DNA of 64,000 nucleotides from Chryseobacterium gambrini (GCF_900156825.1 NZ_FTOV01000016.1:18866-82865), one strand, 5' to 3'. Numbered from the stretch's first letter, positions 7,393-16,713 are shown. Numbers and translations are program-made. Notes: generated by a model from the letters alone, not told the origin.

Positions 7393-8511
7393 TTATATAC
7401 TGAGAATATCAGTATGCATTTTTTCTGGTTTATCCCTTAATGAGGAACCTTTTTTTCCGCTTAAGACCGCTTTGATCTCTGCAATTACGGAAATGGCAAT
7501 TTCTTCCGAAGTCTCTGCACCAATATCTATTCCAACCGGACCAAAAAGTTTATTTAATTCTTTTTCTCCGACCGTAATTCCTGAATTTTTAAGATCATCC
7601 ATCATTCTGTTGAACCTGGTTTTAGGACCCAGTAATCCTATATATTGTATCGGTTGATGGATAATGAGCTTCAGCAAAGCGAGATCATAATTATAATTGT
7701 GCGTCATCATCACGAAAACCGTTGCTCCGTCAACTTCTATTGTTTTTATGATTTCTTCAGGCGTTGCGAGCAATACTTCATCCGCAATAGGAAATCTCTT
7801 TTTCAGGGCGTGTGTTGCTCTTCCGTCTGCAATTATTGTTTTCCATCCTAAAATGGAAGCCGTTTCTACCAAAGGTTTAACATCGTTTCCCGCTCCTGCA
7901 ATAATCAACGTGGTCTGTGGCGGAACATATTGCAACAGAATTTCATTTGACGAAATCTGAGTGAGTATATTTTGTTTTTTTTCTAAAACTTCTGAAGAAA
8001 AGCGATTCAGTTCACTTTCTGAAATACAACCTGAGTCCGATATTATTGTATTTTCCTTTTTTATCAATCCGACAGTTCCGGTCTGTTTATTTCTTTTTTC
8101 CAGTGAAAATATGGTGATAATAACAGATTCATCTCTTTTTTTCGTTGTTTTCTCTAAAAGGGAGATGGGATTTTGAGAGGAATTTTCATCAATATATTCA
8201 AAAAGAATATGTACGATTCCGTTACATCCTAGCTGAACGCCAAATTCCAGATCATCCGGATTACTGGTATCATACGTAATGAGCTTATTGTTTTTCTGAT
8301 GAATGGCAAGCAGCGCTTTTCTCAAAGCATCACCCTCTAAACATCCTCCACTGATGGCGCCTGTAAGCTGTCCGTCTTCTGTAACCAACATTCTCGCCCC
8401 TGCCTGTCTGTATGAAGAACCTTCTACCTTTACCACCGTTGCCAAAGCAGCCTTTAACCCATTTAAATGCGCCTTTTTATATGCTTTTACAATATCATTG
8501 ATCTCTTTCAT
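7393..8511 (-). CDS. XdhC/CoxI-family molybdenum enzyme maturation protein
   Basis: A 372-residue protein with an N-terminal XdhC domain (VVKVEGSSYRQAGARMLV and AISGGCLEGDALRKA, about residues 20-70) and a C-terminal Rossmann domain (TTLIIAGAGNDVKPLV near residue 200, then YIGLLGPKTRFNRMMDDL). The family binds and sulfurates Moco and inserts it into xanthine dehydrogenase or aldehyde oxidase-type enzymes; PaoD is the E. coli example. It is the first gene of the Moco operon and diverges from the PaoABC-like genes it probably serves. Confidence 0.9.
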   Translation of the reverse strand: MKEINDIVKAYKKAHLNGLKAALATVVKVEGSSYRQAGARMLVTEDGQLTGAISGGCLEGDALRKALLAIHQKNNKLITYDTSNPDDLEFGVQLGCNGIVHILFEYIDENSSQNPISLLEKTTKKRDESVIITIFSLEKRNKQTGTVGLIKKENTIISDSGCISESELNRFSSEVLEKKQNILTQISSNEILLQYVPPQTTLIIAGAGNDVKPLVETASILGWKTIIADGRATHALKKRFPIADEVLLATPEEIIKTIEVDGATVFVMMTHNYNYDLALLKLIIHQPIQYIGLLGPKTRFNRMMDDLKNSGITVGEKELNKLFGPVGIDIGAETSEEIAISVIAEIKAVLSGKKGSSLRDKPEKMHTDILSI

Positions 8512-8643
8512 CCGAAAACATTTTTATGGATTACTCATTGTTTTTTCAACTTATGTATGATTTTTGTTGAGATAAAATCATTAAAAAGTTATTATATATT
8601 CAAATTTACATAAATATTATCTGTTTTTTTCGCAGCCTCAACC

Positions 8644-8675
8644 AAAACTGTAATATTGGTATATAAAACTGTAAT
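8644..8675. promoter_or_regulatory. Direct repeat AAAACTGTAAT x2, 21-bp phase
   Basis: The 11-mer AAAACTGTAAT occurs at 8644-8654 and again at 8665-8675, 21 bp apart, which is two helical turns. It lies in the divergent control region between the Moco operon and the hydroxylase genes, so it is a candidate binding site for a dimeric regulator. No regulator gene is nearby to pair with it. Confidence 0.45.
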
Positions 8676-8677
8676 GT

Positions 8678-8710
8678 ATATCATCAATTTCTTATTTTAA
8701 TTGATGATAT
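8678..8710. repeat. Perfect 12-bp inverted repeat in divergent control region
   Basis: ATATCATCAATT (8678-8689) and AATTGATGATAT (8699-8710) are perfect reverse complements with a 9-nt spacer. The right arm ends on the TTTG that I read as the -33 box of the plus-strand promoter, so a bound protein could block or position RNA polymerase. It has no T tail and lies just upstream of genes, so an operator is more likely than a terminator. Confidence 0.5.
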
Positions 8711-8742
8711 TTGTTAAAACCTATCCGTATACAATTATATTG
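8710..8742 (+). promoter_or_regulatory. Candidate Bacteroidota promoter for the Tat-type hydroxylase genes
   Basis: TTTG at 8710-8713 and TATATTG at 8736-8742 are 22 bp apart and resemble the Bacteroidota -33 TTTG / -7 TAnnTTTG pair, with one T missing from the -7 box. The ATG follows at 8758. Confidence 0.35.
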
Positions 8743-8757
8743 ATTAAAAAATAACTT

Positions 8758-9351
8758 ATGGAATTAAAAGGACAATACAGCAGGAGGAGCTTCCTCAAAG
8801 TTTCAGGATTACTGGCTGGTTTTATGGCTATTCCGTCTTCGGTAAAAGCATTTTATCAGGATGTGAAACAGTATCTTGTTCCCAAGAAAAACGTATCCAG
8901 ACTTACGCTTTCCATCAATAAAAAAAGTCATACCCTTTATGTGGATACGAGAACTACCTTATTGGATCTGTTCAGAGAACAGTTAAATCTTACAGGATCT
9001 AAAAAAGGCTGTGACCACGGACAATGTGGCGCCTGTACCATCCACATCAATGGGGAAAGAGCCCTGAGTTGCCTTACTTTGGCGGCAATGGCTCAGGGAA
9101 AAGAGATCACAACCATCGAAGGTCTCGCAAACGGAGATGAGCTTCATCCGATGCAGAAGGCATTTATAGAATGTGACGGTTTCCAGTGCGGATATTGCAC
9201 GCCGGGACAGATTATGTCTGCTGTTGCCTGCGTTAATGAAGGTCATACAGGTTCTGTAGAAGAAATTAAAGAATATATGAGCGGTAATCTTTGCCGTTGC
9301 GGAGCGTATAACGGTATTGTTCAGTCCATTCAAAAAGTTGCAGCCCAATGA
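8758..9351 (+). CDS. PaoA/YagT-like [2Fe-2S] subunit of molybdenum hydroxylase, Tat-exported
   Basis: A 197-residue electron-transfer subunit. It opens with a Tat signal (SRRSFLKVSGLLAGFMAIP). The plant-ferredoxin-like first cluster is GCDHGQCGACTIHINGERAL with a fourth Cys in LSCL, and the second cluster uses CGYCTPGQ and NLCRCGAYNG. Length, Tat signal and gene order match PaoA of the periplasmic aldehyde oxidase PaoABC. Electrons would pass from the Mo centre through the two clusters to FAD in the next subunit. It overlaps the next gene by 4 bp. The substrate is not determined. Confidence 0.9.
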   Translation: MELKGQYSRRSFLKVSGLLAGFMAIPSSVKAFYQDVKQYLVPKKNVSRLTLSINKKSHTLYVDTRTTLLDLFREQLNLTGSKKGCDHGQCGACTIHINGERALSCLTLAAMAQGKEITTIEGLANGDELHPMQKAFIECDGFQCGYCTPGQIMSAVACVNEGHTGSVEEIKEYMSGNLCRCGAYNGIVQSIQKVAAQ

Positions 9352-10325
9352 GACCATTTAATTTTGAACAAGTAAAATCTGCTGCTGAAGCTTCTGCCAT
9401 GAAATCAGCAGTCAGTCAGTATATTGCAGGCGGAACGAATCTGGTAGATCTGATGAAAAAAAACATTGCCCAGCCGGAGAAGCTGATTGATATTACCACA
9501 GCATTATCCGATGCAGTAAATCATCAGAATAACAGTTTGCAGATTGGCGCAATGGCGAGTAACAGTAAAGTAGCAAACAACAAAGAAGTGACGGAAAAAT
9601 TTCCTCTCATTTCAAAAGCTATTTTAGCTGGAGCTTCACCACAGATAAGAAATATGGCAAGTTCAGCGGGAAATCTGTTGCAGCGAACCAGATGTCCTTA
9701 TTTTTATGATATTACAACCCCCTGCAACAAAAGAAAACCCAACAGCGGTTGTAGTGCCATTGATGGCGCAAACCGAATGAGTGCCGTTGCAGGATATAAT
9801 AATCAGTGTGTTGCGGTTCATCCGTCGGATTTTTGTGTGGCTCTGGCTGCATTGGATGCCACTGTTACCGCTCAGACAAAAGATCAGAAAGAAATTAAAA
9901 TACCTTTTAAAGATTTTCATAAACTGCCGGAAAATACACCTTGGCTAGATAATACTTTACCACAGGATGCAATAATAACCAATATAGAAATTCCGGATAA
10001 TGCTTTCGGGAAACATTCTGCTTATGTAAAAGTAAGAGACAGGACTTCATATGCTTTTGCATTGGTTTCGGTTGCAGCAGCACTGGATCTGGACGGGAAA
10101 AGAATAAAAGATGCCCGCTTAGCTTCCGGTGGTGTGGCGCATAAACCCTGGAGATGGTTAGAAGCAGAAAAATTTCTGAACGGGAAAAAAGCTACGGTAG
10201 AAATCTTTGAAGAAGCTGCGAAACTGGCAACCAAAGATCTGAAACCCTTGTCTGAGAACGGTTACAAAATACCGATGCTTCAGGGAGCTATCGTTACAGC
10301 ATTACAAAATTGTGTAAATCAATAA
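9348..10325 (+). CDS. PaoB/YagS-like FAD-binding subunit with extra cysteine motif
   Basis: A 325-residue FAD subunit of the CO dehydrogenase flavoprotein type. IAGGTNLVDLMKK carries the FAD pyrophosphate loop. It has the PaoB-specific insertion: NLLQRTRCPYFYD, PCNKRKPNSGCSAI and QCVAVHPSDFC. In E. coli PaoB four cysteines of this segment hold an additional [4Fe-4S] cluster not found in classical xanthine dehydrogenases. The C-terminal part contains KVRDRTSYAFALVSVAAAL and GGVAHKPWRW, both typical of PaoB. It is translationally coupled to the [2Fe-2S] subunit. Confidence 0.9.
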   Translation: MRPFNFEQVKSAAEASAMKSAVSQYIAGGTNLVDLMKKNIAQPEKLIDITTALSDAVNHQNNSLQIGAMASNSKVANNKEVTEKFPLISKAILAGASPQIRNMASSAGNLLQRTRCPYFYDITTPCNKRKPNSGCSAIDGANRMSAVAGYNNQCVAVHPSDFCVALAALDATVTAQTKDQKEIKIPFKDFHKLPENTPWLDNTLPQDAIITNIEIPDNAFGKHSAYVKVRDRTSYAFALVSVAAALDLDGKRIKDARLASGGVAHKPWRWLEAEKFLNGKKATVEIFEEAAKLATKDLKPLSENGYKIPMLQGAIVTALQNCVNQ

Positions 10326-10353
10326 GATCGGGATATATTAAAAAGTAACAATT

Positions 10354-12582
10354 ATGGGATTACTAGAATTACTGAACATCAGATCCAAAAGACCCGAAGG
10401 ACGTGTTGAAGGAGTGGAAAAAGTTACCGGAAGCGGTAAATACGCTGCTGAATACGAAGTTAAAAATATGTGCTACGCCGTGTTGGTCAACAGTACAGTT
10501 CCTTCCGGAAAAATACAGTCGATTTTAGTTGATAAAGCTAAAGAAGTGGAAGGCGTTATTGATATCATTACCCATCTGCACAAACCTTCGGTTCCGGGTA
10601 TAGATACTGAAGAAAAAATTAAACAGTCGAGATTCGGTTTACCGATTTTTCATACGGATAAGATATTTTTCAAAGGACAGCCTGTTGCGATGGTGATTGC
10701 AGAAACACTGGAAGACGCAACTTTTGCCGCGTCATTGGTAGAAACAGAATATCAGAAAGACAGTTTTGAAGTCGATTTTAATTCTGCGAAAGAAAGAGTT
10801 GTTTTAAAAGCAGAAGGAAAAGAAAGAGGAAATTTTGACAGCTGGCAAAATTTACCATTCACAGTAGATCAGCAATACAATATTAAGGCAGATGTACATA
10901 ATCCGATGGAAATGCACGCCACGATTGCTCATTGGACAGGCAATGATACGTTGAAGCTTTACGATAAAAACCAAGGGGTAAATAATGTTCAGAGAACATT
11001 TGCAAGATTATTTTCCATTCCTGAAAAAAATATACAGGTATTCAGTGAATTTGTAGGAGGCGGTTTCGGCTCCGGACTCAGAATCTGGCCACACGTTTTA
11101 GCTTCGGTAATGGGAGCTAAACAGGTTGGACGTCCTGTAAAACTGATGCTTACCAGACCGCAGATGTTTGCGGCAACAGGTTACAGACCGGCTTCATGGC
11201 AGAGAATAAAATTGGCATCAGATCCGTCGGGAAATCTTTCAGGAATTTTACATCAGGCAAAGAATGAAACTTCAGTCTATGAAAATTTTAACGACGGTAT
11301 TACCCGCGTGACAAGATTAATTTACAAGTTTCCCAATTTAAAAACGGAAGCGGCAAATGTTCCGTTAAATTTAAGCACACCAACTTGGATGCGCGGTCCG
11401 GGAGACTGTACCGGAGTATTCGCTCTGGAATCTGCCATTGATGAACTTTCCTACCAGCTGAAAATGGATCCTGTAACGTTGAGGTTAAAGAATATTTCAC
11501 TGGAAAAACATCCTGATTCAAATTTGCCGTGGTCTACTCATTTTCTGGATGAATGTATAAACAAAGGTGCTAAAATGATCGGATGGAATGCCAGAAAAGC
11601 AACTCCGTCTACCGTTATTGAAGGCGACTGGTACATCGGCTACGGAATGGCTGTCGGAATGTGGAATGCAGGAAGAGCAGAAGCCAAAGCAGCAATTATC
11701 ATGAGCAAAGACGGAAGTCTCGTTGTACAGACCGCGATGACAGACATCGGGACGGGAACCGGAACCGGAATGCAGAACATTGCCCACGAAATTACCGGAA
11801 TTTCAAAAAATAAAATCAATATAGAATTGGGAAATTCTGCGCTTCCTCCTGCGCCAAGTCAGGGTGGAAGTACGGGGCTTTCATCGGTAAGTGGTGCGGT
11901 GTACGATGCAAGCAATCAGTTGAAACAAAAACTGGCGGAATATGCATCCTTAGTTAATGGAAGCTTTAAAGGAGCTGCTCTGGAAAATATTCTTCTTTCA
12001 GATAAAAGCATCAGTTTAAAAAATAATTCAACTGTTTCTGTTTCTTATGAAGAACTGTTCGAAAAGAATAATCTGGCTGAAATTCGTCTTGAAGTAGCTT
12101 CAAAACCGGGAAGCGAGCGTGAGAAATTTGCCTTCTGTTCATCAGCGGCACATTTTTGCAAAGTCCGCGTTAATAAGCGAACCGGAAAAGTTAAAATTGA
12201 AAAACTGGCAGTCGTGGCAGACGGAGGAAAGATTATCAACAGTCAGGCAGCAGCCAATCAGATGTCGGGAGCCGCAGTTGGCGGGATCGGAATGACGCTG
12301 ATGGAAGAAAACCAGATCGATGCAAAATTAGGAACGTTAATCGGTAATGATCTTGCAGGATATCATTTTGCCGTTAATGCGGATGCTCCGATTATTGAAG
12401 TCGACTTTATTCATAAACCCGATCCGAATATTAACCCTTCCGGCGCGAAAGGTCTCGGAGAAGTAGGAATTATTGGTACAGCACCTGCGATAGCCAATGC
12501 AATTTATAATGCCATTGGTATACGAATGAGAGATTTGCCGATTACTCCCGATAAAATTTTAATGGCATTGTCACACAAATAG
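10354..12582 (+). CDS. PaoC/YagR-like molybdopterin-binding catalytic subunit
   Basis: A 742-residue large subunit. It begins with an aldehyde oxidase a/b hammerhead-type domain (GSGKYAAEYEVKN, FKGQPVAMVIAETLEDA) followed by the Mo-binding regions. EFVGGGFGSGLRIWPH is the glycine-rich cofactor loop, TDIGTGTGTGMQN and QGGSTGLSS are further pterin contacts, and Glu703 in KGLGEVG is the expected catalytic glutamate. Family enzymes hydroxylate aldehydes or heterocycles using water. It has no signal of its own; in PaoABC the complex is exported through the Tat signal of subunit A. Start is 28 bp after the FAD subunit. The substrate is unknown. Confidence 0.9.
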   Translation: MGLLELLNIRSKRPEGRVEGVEKVTGSGKYAAEYEVKNMCYAVLVNSTVPSGKIQSILVDKAKEVEGVIDIITHLHKPSVPGIDTEEKIKQSRFGLPIFHTDKIFFKGQPVAMVIAETLEDATFAASLVETEYQKDSFEVDFNSAKERVVLKAEGKERGNFDSWQNLPFTVDQQYNIKADVHNPMEMHATIAHWTGNDTLKLYDKNQGVNNVQRTFARLFSIPEKNIQVFSEFVGGGFGSGLRIWPHVLASVMGAKQVGRPVKLMLTRPQMFAATGYRPASWQRIKLASDPSGNLSGILHQAKNETSVYENFNDGITRVTRLIYKFPNLKTEAANVPLNLSTPTWMRGPGDCTGVFALESAIDELSYQLKMDPVTLRLKNISLEKHPDSNLPWSTHFLDECINKGAKMIGWNARKATPSTVIEGDWYIGYGMAVGMWNAGRAEAKAAIIMSKDGSLVVQTAMTDIGTGTGTGMQNIAHEITGISKNKINIELGNSALPPAPSQGGSTGLSSVSGAVYDASNQLKQKLAEYASLVNGSFKGAALENILLSDKSISLKNNSTVSVSYEELFEKNNLAEIRLEVASKPGSEREKFAFCSSAAHFCKVRVNKRTGKVKIEKLAVVADGGKIINSQAAANQMSGAAVGGIGMTLMEENQIDAKLGTLIGNDLAGYHFAVNADAPIIEVDFIHKPDPNINPSGAKGLGEVGIIGTAPAIANAIYNAIGIRMRDLPITPDKILMALSHK

Positions 12583-12611
12583 ATTGCTGTTTTCTATTTT
12601 AGAATCATATC

Positions 12612-12646
12612 AATATTCTGTATCTGAACGGTACAGAATATTTTTT
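12612..12646 (+). terminator. Intrinsic terminator after the first hydroxylase operon
   Basis: AATATTCTGTA (12612-12622) pairs perfectly with TACAGAATATT (12632-12642) around a 9-nt loop, followed by more T residues. It lies 30 bp after the catalytic subunit stop and separates the two paralogous hydroxylase operons. Confidence 0.65.
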
Positions 12647-12785
12647 CATCCTTTTATGATCTGTTTTCCTTATTTAGATTGAATATATTTAAATCAATTT
12701 CAGGCTTTAATATACCACGGAAAGGATATTTTCAATAATAACGGTTCTTTTTTTGTATCACTATCCATAACCAAACTACCGATTT

Positions 12786-13268
12786 ATGGCGAACACTGGA
12801 AAACAATCTGTTACATTAAAAATAAATGGAAAGGAACATCATCTGGATGTACTTCCCTGGGTATCACTTCTTGATGCTCTTCGAGAAAATCTGCATTTTA
12901 CCGGAACAAAAAAAGGCTGTGATCATGGGCAGTGCGGCGCATGTACGGTTCTGATTGACGGCAAAAGAGTTTTGAGCTGCCTCAGTCTCTGCGTTATGAA
13001 AAATGATGCTGAAATTACAACCATAGAAGGGATTGCCGACGGTGAAAACCTGCATCCCGTTCAGAAAGCTTTTATTGAACATGATGCTTTCCAGTGCGGA
13101 TACTGTACTCCAGGACAAATCTGCAGCGCCATAGGATTACTGAATGAAAATAAGGCAAATACGCGGGAAGAAATTCAGGAACTGATGAGCGGAAATCTTT
13201 GCCGATGCGGAGCCAACAAAGGAATTATTAACGCTGTAATGGCAGTAAAACAAGGTACTTATGAATAA
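12786..13268 (+). CDS. [2Fe-2S] subunit of second molybdenum hydroxylase, no Tat signal
   Basis: A 160-residue paralogue of the protein encoded at 8758. It starts directly at the ferredoxin domain (VTLKINGKEHHLDVLPWVSL) and has no Tat signal. Both clusters are intact: GCDHGQCGACTVLIDGKRVL with LSCL, then CGYCTPGQ and NLCRCGANKG. Without an export signal the complex should be cytoplasmic, unlike its neighbour. It overlaps the FAD subunit gene by 8 bp. The 203-bp gap upstream holds the previous operon's terminator and presumably its own promoter, which I could not place. Confidence 0.9.
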   Translation: MANTGKQSVTLKINGKEHHLDVLPWVSLLDALRENLHFTGTKKGCDHGQCGACTVLIDGKRVLSCLSLCVMKNDAEITTIEGIADGENLHPVQKAFIEHDAFQCGYCTPGQICSAIGLLNENKANTREEIQELMSGNLCRCGANKGIINAVMAVKQGTYE

Positions 13269-14280
13269 TTTTTCCTATACAAAAGCCAATAGCGTTGATG
13301 AAGTGGTGTCATTGACCCATACAAATGAAAATAATAAAATCATTGCCGGAGGTACTAATATCATCGATCTGATGAAATATTTTGTTACCGAGGCAGACAC
13401 TTTAATCGATATTAATCCCATTGACGGAATAGCTGAGATTACTGAACTTGATAACGGAGGAATTCGTATCGGTGCTTTAATGACGAATGCAGATACAGCG
13501 TATCATCCAATTATTGAAGAAAAATATCCGATTCTTTCTAAAGCTATTTTGGCGGGAGCTTCGGCACAGATCAGAAATATGGCGACCAATGGCGGAAATT
13601 TATTACAGCGAACCCGATGTTATTATTTTTACGACATTAATACTCCCTGCAATAAAAGAGTTCCGGGTTCCGGATGTTCTGCGATGAAAGGGTACAACCG
13701 AATTCACGCAATTTTAGGACACAGCGAAAACTGTATTGCTGTTTTTCCTTCGGATATGTGTGTTGCTCTAGCAGCTTTGGGGGCAGTCGTTCATATATCG
13801 GGAACGGATGGAGATCGGACATTGAAATTTTCAGATTTTCACAGACTTCCGGAAGATACTCCGGAGATCGATAATAATCTGAAAAAAGGAGAAATTATCA
13901 CAGGAATTGAGCTGCCCGAAAAAGGATTTTCAAAAAATTATTCTTACCTGAAATTAAGAGACCGAAGTTCTTATTCGTTTGCATTAGTTTCCGTTGCTAC
14001 CGGTCTGGAACTGGAAAACGGAATAATTAAAGAAGCAAGAATTGCTTTGGGTGGTGTTTCGCACAAACCGTGGCGTGTAAAAGAAGCTGAAGATTTTTTA
14101 ACAGATAAGGAAGCAAATCCGGAAAACTTTGCGGCTGCGGCTGACATTATTTTGGAAGGAGCCGTAGGTTTTGAGCATAACAGTTTTAAAATTAATCTCG
14201 CTAAAAAAGCAATCGTCAGAAACTGTATGATGGCTCTTGATCCGGCGTCACAAAGACCGGGTGCAAAACCTTCTTTATAA
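13261..14280 (+). CDS. FAD-binding subunit of second molybdenum hydroxylase
   Basis: A 339-residue paralogue of the FAD subunit at 9348, with the FAD loop IAGGTNIIDLMK. It also keeps the PaoB-type cysteine segment: LLQRTRCYYFYD, PCNKRVPGSGCSAM and NCIAVFPSDMC, predicting an extra [4Fe-4S] cluster. KLRDRSSYSFALVSVATGL and GGVSHKPWRV follow as in the first copy. The C-terminus is about 14 residues longer (ASQRPGAKPSL). It couples the small subunit (8-bp overlap) with the large subunit, which starts 6 bp later. Confidence 0.9.
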   Translation: MNNFSYTKANSVDEVVSLTHTNENNKIIAGGTNIIDLMKYFVTEADTLIDINPIDGIAEITELDNGGIRIGALMTNADTAYHPIIEEKYPILSKAILAGASAQIRNMATNGGNLLQRTRCYYFYDINTPCNKRVPGSGCSAMKGYNRIHAILGHSENCIAVFPSDMCVALAALGAVVHISGTDGDRTLKFSDFHRLPEDTPEIDNNLKKGEIITGIELPEKGFSKNYSYLKLRDRSSYSFALVSVATGLELENGIIKEARIALGGVSHKPWRVKEAEDFLTDKEANPENFAAAADIILEGAVGFEHNSFKINLAKKAIVRNCMMALDPASQRPGAKPSL

Positions 14281-14286
14281 ATTATT

Positions 14287-16548
14287 ATGAATGCTAAAGA
14301 AAATTTTATGAAAAATACACCGTCTGTCGGACAATCAATAAATCGTCTTGAAGGTCATCTGAAAGTAACAGGTCAAGCAAAATATGCAGCAGAATATGAT
14401 GCTCCGGACTTATTGTATGGGTACATTGTGAACAGTTCGATTACAAAAGGTAAAATCAAGACCATCGATACATCAGAAATAAAAAAATTAGAAGGAGTTA
14501 TTGAGGTCTTCACCCATGAAAATAAACCTTCAACTGCCTGGTTTGATTTTCAGTATGCCGATATGGATGCGCCTCCCGGAACTGTTTTTAAACCCCTTAA
14601 AGATAATATAATCCGATATAACGGACAACCGATTGCTCTGGTGGTTGCAGAAGCATTTGAAATGGCACGTTATGCGGCAGCAAAAATAAAAGTGGTTTAT
14701 GAAGAAGACGAAAATTTTGAAACGGATCTGAAGAAAAATCTTGAAAAAGCCAGAGATCCTAAAAAAGGACTGGCTTCGCTGCTGAAACCGCCTCCGCCAA
14801 AACCTACCGGTGATTTCAAAAAAGAATATGAAAATTCGTTTGTTAAAACCGACAGCCATTTCAGCCACGGAACCGAGCATCACAATCCTATGGAAATGTA
14901 TGCTTCCACCGTGATCTACGAAGGAAAAGACAAACTCACTATTTACGATAAAACACAGGGAACGATTAATTCCCAAATGTATGTTGCGAATGTTTTCGGG
15001 CTTAAAATGAAAAATGTACAGGTCATCTCACCGTTTGTAGGCGGTGGTTTTGGTTCGGGGCTTCGTCCGCAGCAGCAGCTTTTTATGGCGGTAATGGCTT
15101 CGCTGGCTTTAAAACGTAATGTTCGTGTCACTTTGGATCGTGCGCAGATGTACATGATCGGACACAGACCTCCGACGTTGCAGCATACAAAATTTGGAGC
15201 CGATAAAGAGGGGAAAGTAAATGCCATTTATCACAAAGCAACCGGTGAAACTTCGCGGTTTGAAGATTATGTGGAAATTGTAGTGAACTGGGGCAATATG
15301 CTGTATCCTGCAGAAAATACATTGCTGGAACATGAAATTGTTCCGTTAGACGTTTACAGTCCGCTTGATATGAGAGCACCCGGCGGAAGTACCGGAATGC
15401 ATGCTATAGAGGTAACAATGGATGAAATCGCTTATCAATTAAATATAGACCCGCTGGAATTAAGGCTTATCAATTATTCAAAAATTGATAAAAGCAGTGA
15501 TAAAGAATATTCGAGTAAAGAACTTAGAAAATGTTACCTGAAAGGAGCGGAAAAATTCGGATGGAAGGAAAGAAATCCCGAACCCCGAAGTATGAAGCGT
15601 GGAAATAAGCTCGTCGGTTACGGAATGGCTACCGGAATTTGGGATGCCAACCGTATTTTGGGACGTGCAGAAGCGATCATGACTGCTGATGTAAAAGTTG
15701 AAATAAAAAGTGCAGTGACCGACATCGGAACCGGAACGAAGACGATCATGACGCAGATTGCGGCAGATGAACTGGGACTTTCCATGGAAGATGTTACGTT
15801 TTCGTATGCAGACAGTAAGATGCCGTTTGCTCCGATTCAAGGGGGATCTTTTACTACGGCAACAGTGGGACCTGCGGTACAGAATGCTTGTCAGGCTTTA
15901 AACAAGAAACTTTTCGAAAGAGCTAAAGATCTGAATGATTCTGTTTTAAAAAATGTAAATTTTAAAGACGTTATATTCAAAAATGGTTTTATCACCGTAA
16001 AAGATCAGCCTGAAATACAGGTAGATGTCAAAGAAATTTTCAAAAAAAATGGCGGAGAAGCAATTCGAACCACAAATTCTGCAATGCCCAACCCATTAAA
16101 GTATGGAAAAAAAGCCAGAGCTGTTCACAGTGCGGTTTTCGTTGAGGTAGAAGTGGATGAAGAGTTGGGAATTATTGAAGTAAAAAGAGCGGTTACAGCC
16201 GTTGCAGCAGGGAAAATTATCAATCCTAAAACAGCAGAAAGTCAGGTTTTGGGAGGCATGATCTGGGGAATCAGCAAAGCTTTGCACGAAGAAACCATAC
16301 TCGATCATGAGTTGGGAAAATATATGAATGCCAATCTGGGTGAATATCATATTCCTGTCCATGCAGATATACATGATCTGGAAGTGGTATTTGTGGAAGA
16401 AAATGATTCATTTGTAAATGATTTGGGCGTAAAAGGGGTAGGCGAAATCGGTGGAGTAGGAATGCCTCCTGCCATTACAAACGCGATTTTCCATGCAACC
16501 GGAAAGAGAATTTATGATCTTCCGATTCATTTTGACAGGTTGATATAA
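14287..16548 (+). CDS. Molybdopterin-binding catalytic subunit of second hydroxylase
   Basis: A 753-residue large subunit paralogous to the one at 10354. PFVGGGFGSGLRPQQQL is the cofactor loop, TDIGTGTKTIMTQ and QGGSFTTATVG the later pterin contacts, and Glu720 in KGVGEIGGVG the expected catalytic glutamate. A short proline and lysine-rich insertion (LKPPPPKPTGDFKK, about residue 160) is absent from the first copy. An alternative start, MKNTPSVGQS, lies 21 bp downstream and would remove seven residues. Divergence between copies in the substrate-channel regions suggests different substrates. Confidence 0.89.
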   Translation: MNAKENFMKNTPSVGQSINRLEGHLKVTGQAKYAAEYDAPDLLYGYIVNSSITKGKIKTIDTSEIKKLEGVIEVFTHENKPSTAWFDFQYADMDAPPGTVFKPLKDNIIRYNGQPIALVVAEAFEMARYAAAKIKVVYEEDENFETDLKKNLEKARDPKKGLASLLKPPPPKPTGDFKKEYENSFVKTDSHFSHGTEHHNPMEMYASTVIYEGKDKLTIYDKTQGTINSQMYVANVFGLKMKNVQVISPFVGGGFGSGLRPQQQLFMAVMASLALKRNVRVTLDRAQMYMIGHRPPTLQHTKFGADKEGKVNAIYHKATGETSRFEDYVEIVVNWGNMLYPAENTLLEHEIVPLDVYSPLDMRAPGGSTGMHAIEVTMDEIAYQLNIDPLELRLINYSKIDKSSDKEYSSKELRKCYLKGAEKFGWKERNPEPRSMKRGNKLVGYGMATGIWDANRILGRAEAIMTADVKVEIKSAVTDIGTGTKTIMTQIAADELGLSMEDVTFSYADSKMPFAPIQGGSFTTATVGPAVQNACQALNKKLFERAKDLNDSVLKNVNFKDVIFKNGFITVKDQPEIQVDVKEIFKKNGGEAIRTTNSAMPNPLKYGKKARAVHSAVFVEVEVDEELGIIEVKRAVTAVAAGKIINPKTAESQVLGGMIWGISKALHEETILDHELGKYMNANLGEYHIPVHADIHDLEVVFVEENDSFVNDLGVKGVGEIGGVGMPPAITNAIFHATGKRIYDLPIHFDRLI

Positions 16549-16593
16549 TTCTTTCAAATACAACAGAGCTCAGAAATTTATAAATTTCATACC

Positions 16594-16626
16594 ATCACGT
16601 CGCTTCATAAAGCGACGTGATTTTTA
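16594..16626 (+). terminator. Strong intrinsic terminator ending the hydroxylase region
   Basis: ATCACGTCGCTT (16594-16605) pairs perfectly with AAGCGACGTGAT (16610-16621) around a 4-nt loop and is followed by TTTTTATT. It isolates the six-gene unknown operon from upstream transcription. Confidence 0.85.
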
Positions 16627-16713
16627 TTTACAGTAATTTTTTAGGTAGATTTTAAAACTTTAATTGATAAAAAAACCAGTATTTCTACTGAAATGAATAG
16701 GATTATTTTCCTA

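Noticed and set aside
14530..16374. Several minus-strand open frames of 70-150 codons opposite the large hydroxylase subunit
   Set aside because: Antisense shadows of a well-conserved gene. Their translations are Phe/Ser/Cys-rich with no motif.
8758..16548. Calling the Mo-hydroxylases purine xanthine dehydrogenases
   Set aside because: Three-subunit split, the Tat signal and the PaoB-type cysteine insertion fit PaoABC aldehyde oxidase better. The hydroxyisourate hydrolase is 12 kb away with unrelated genes between.
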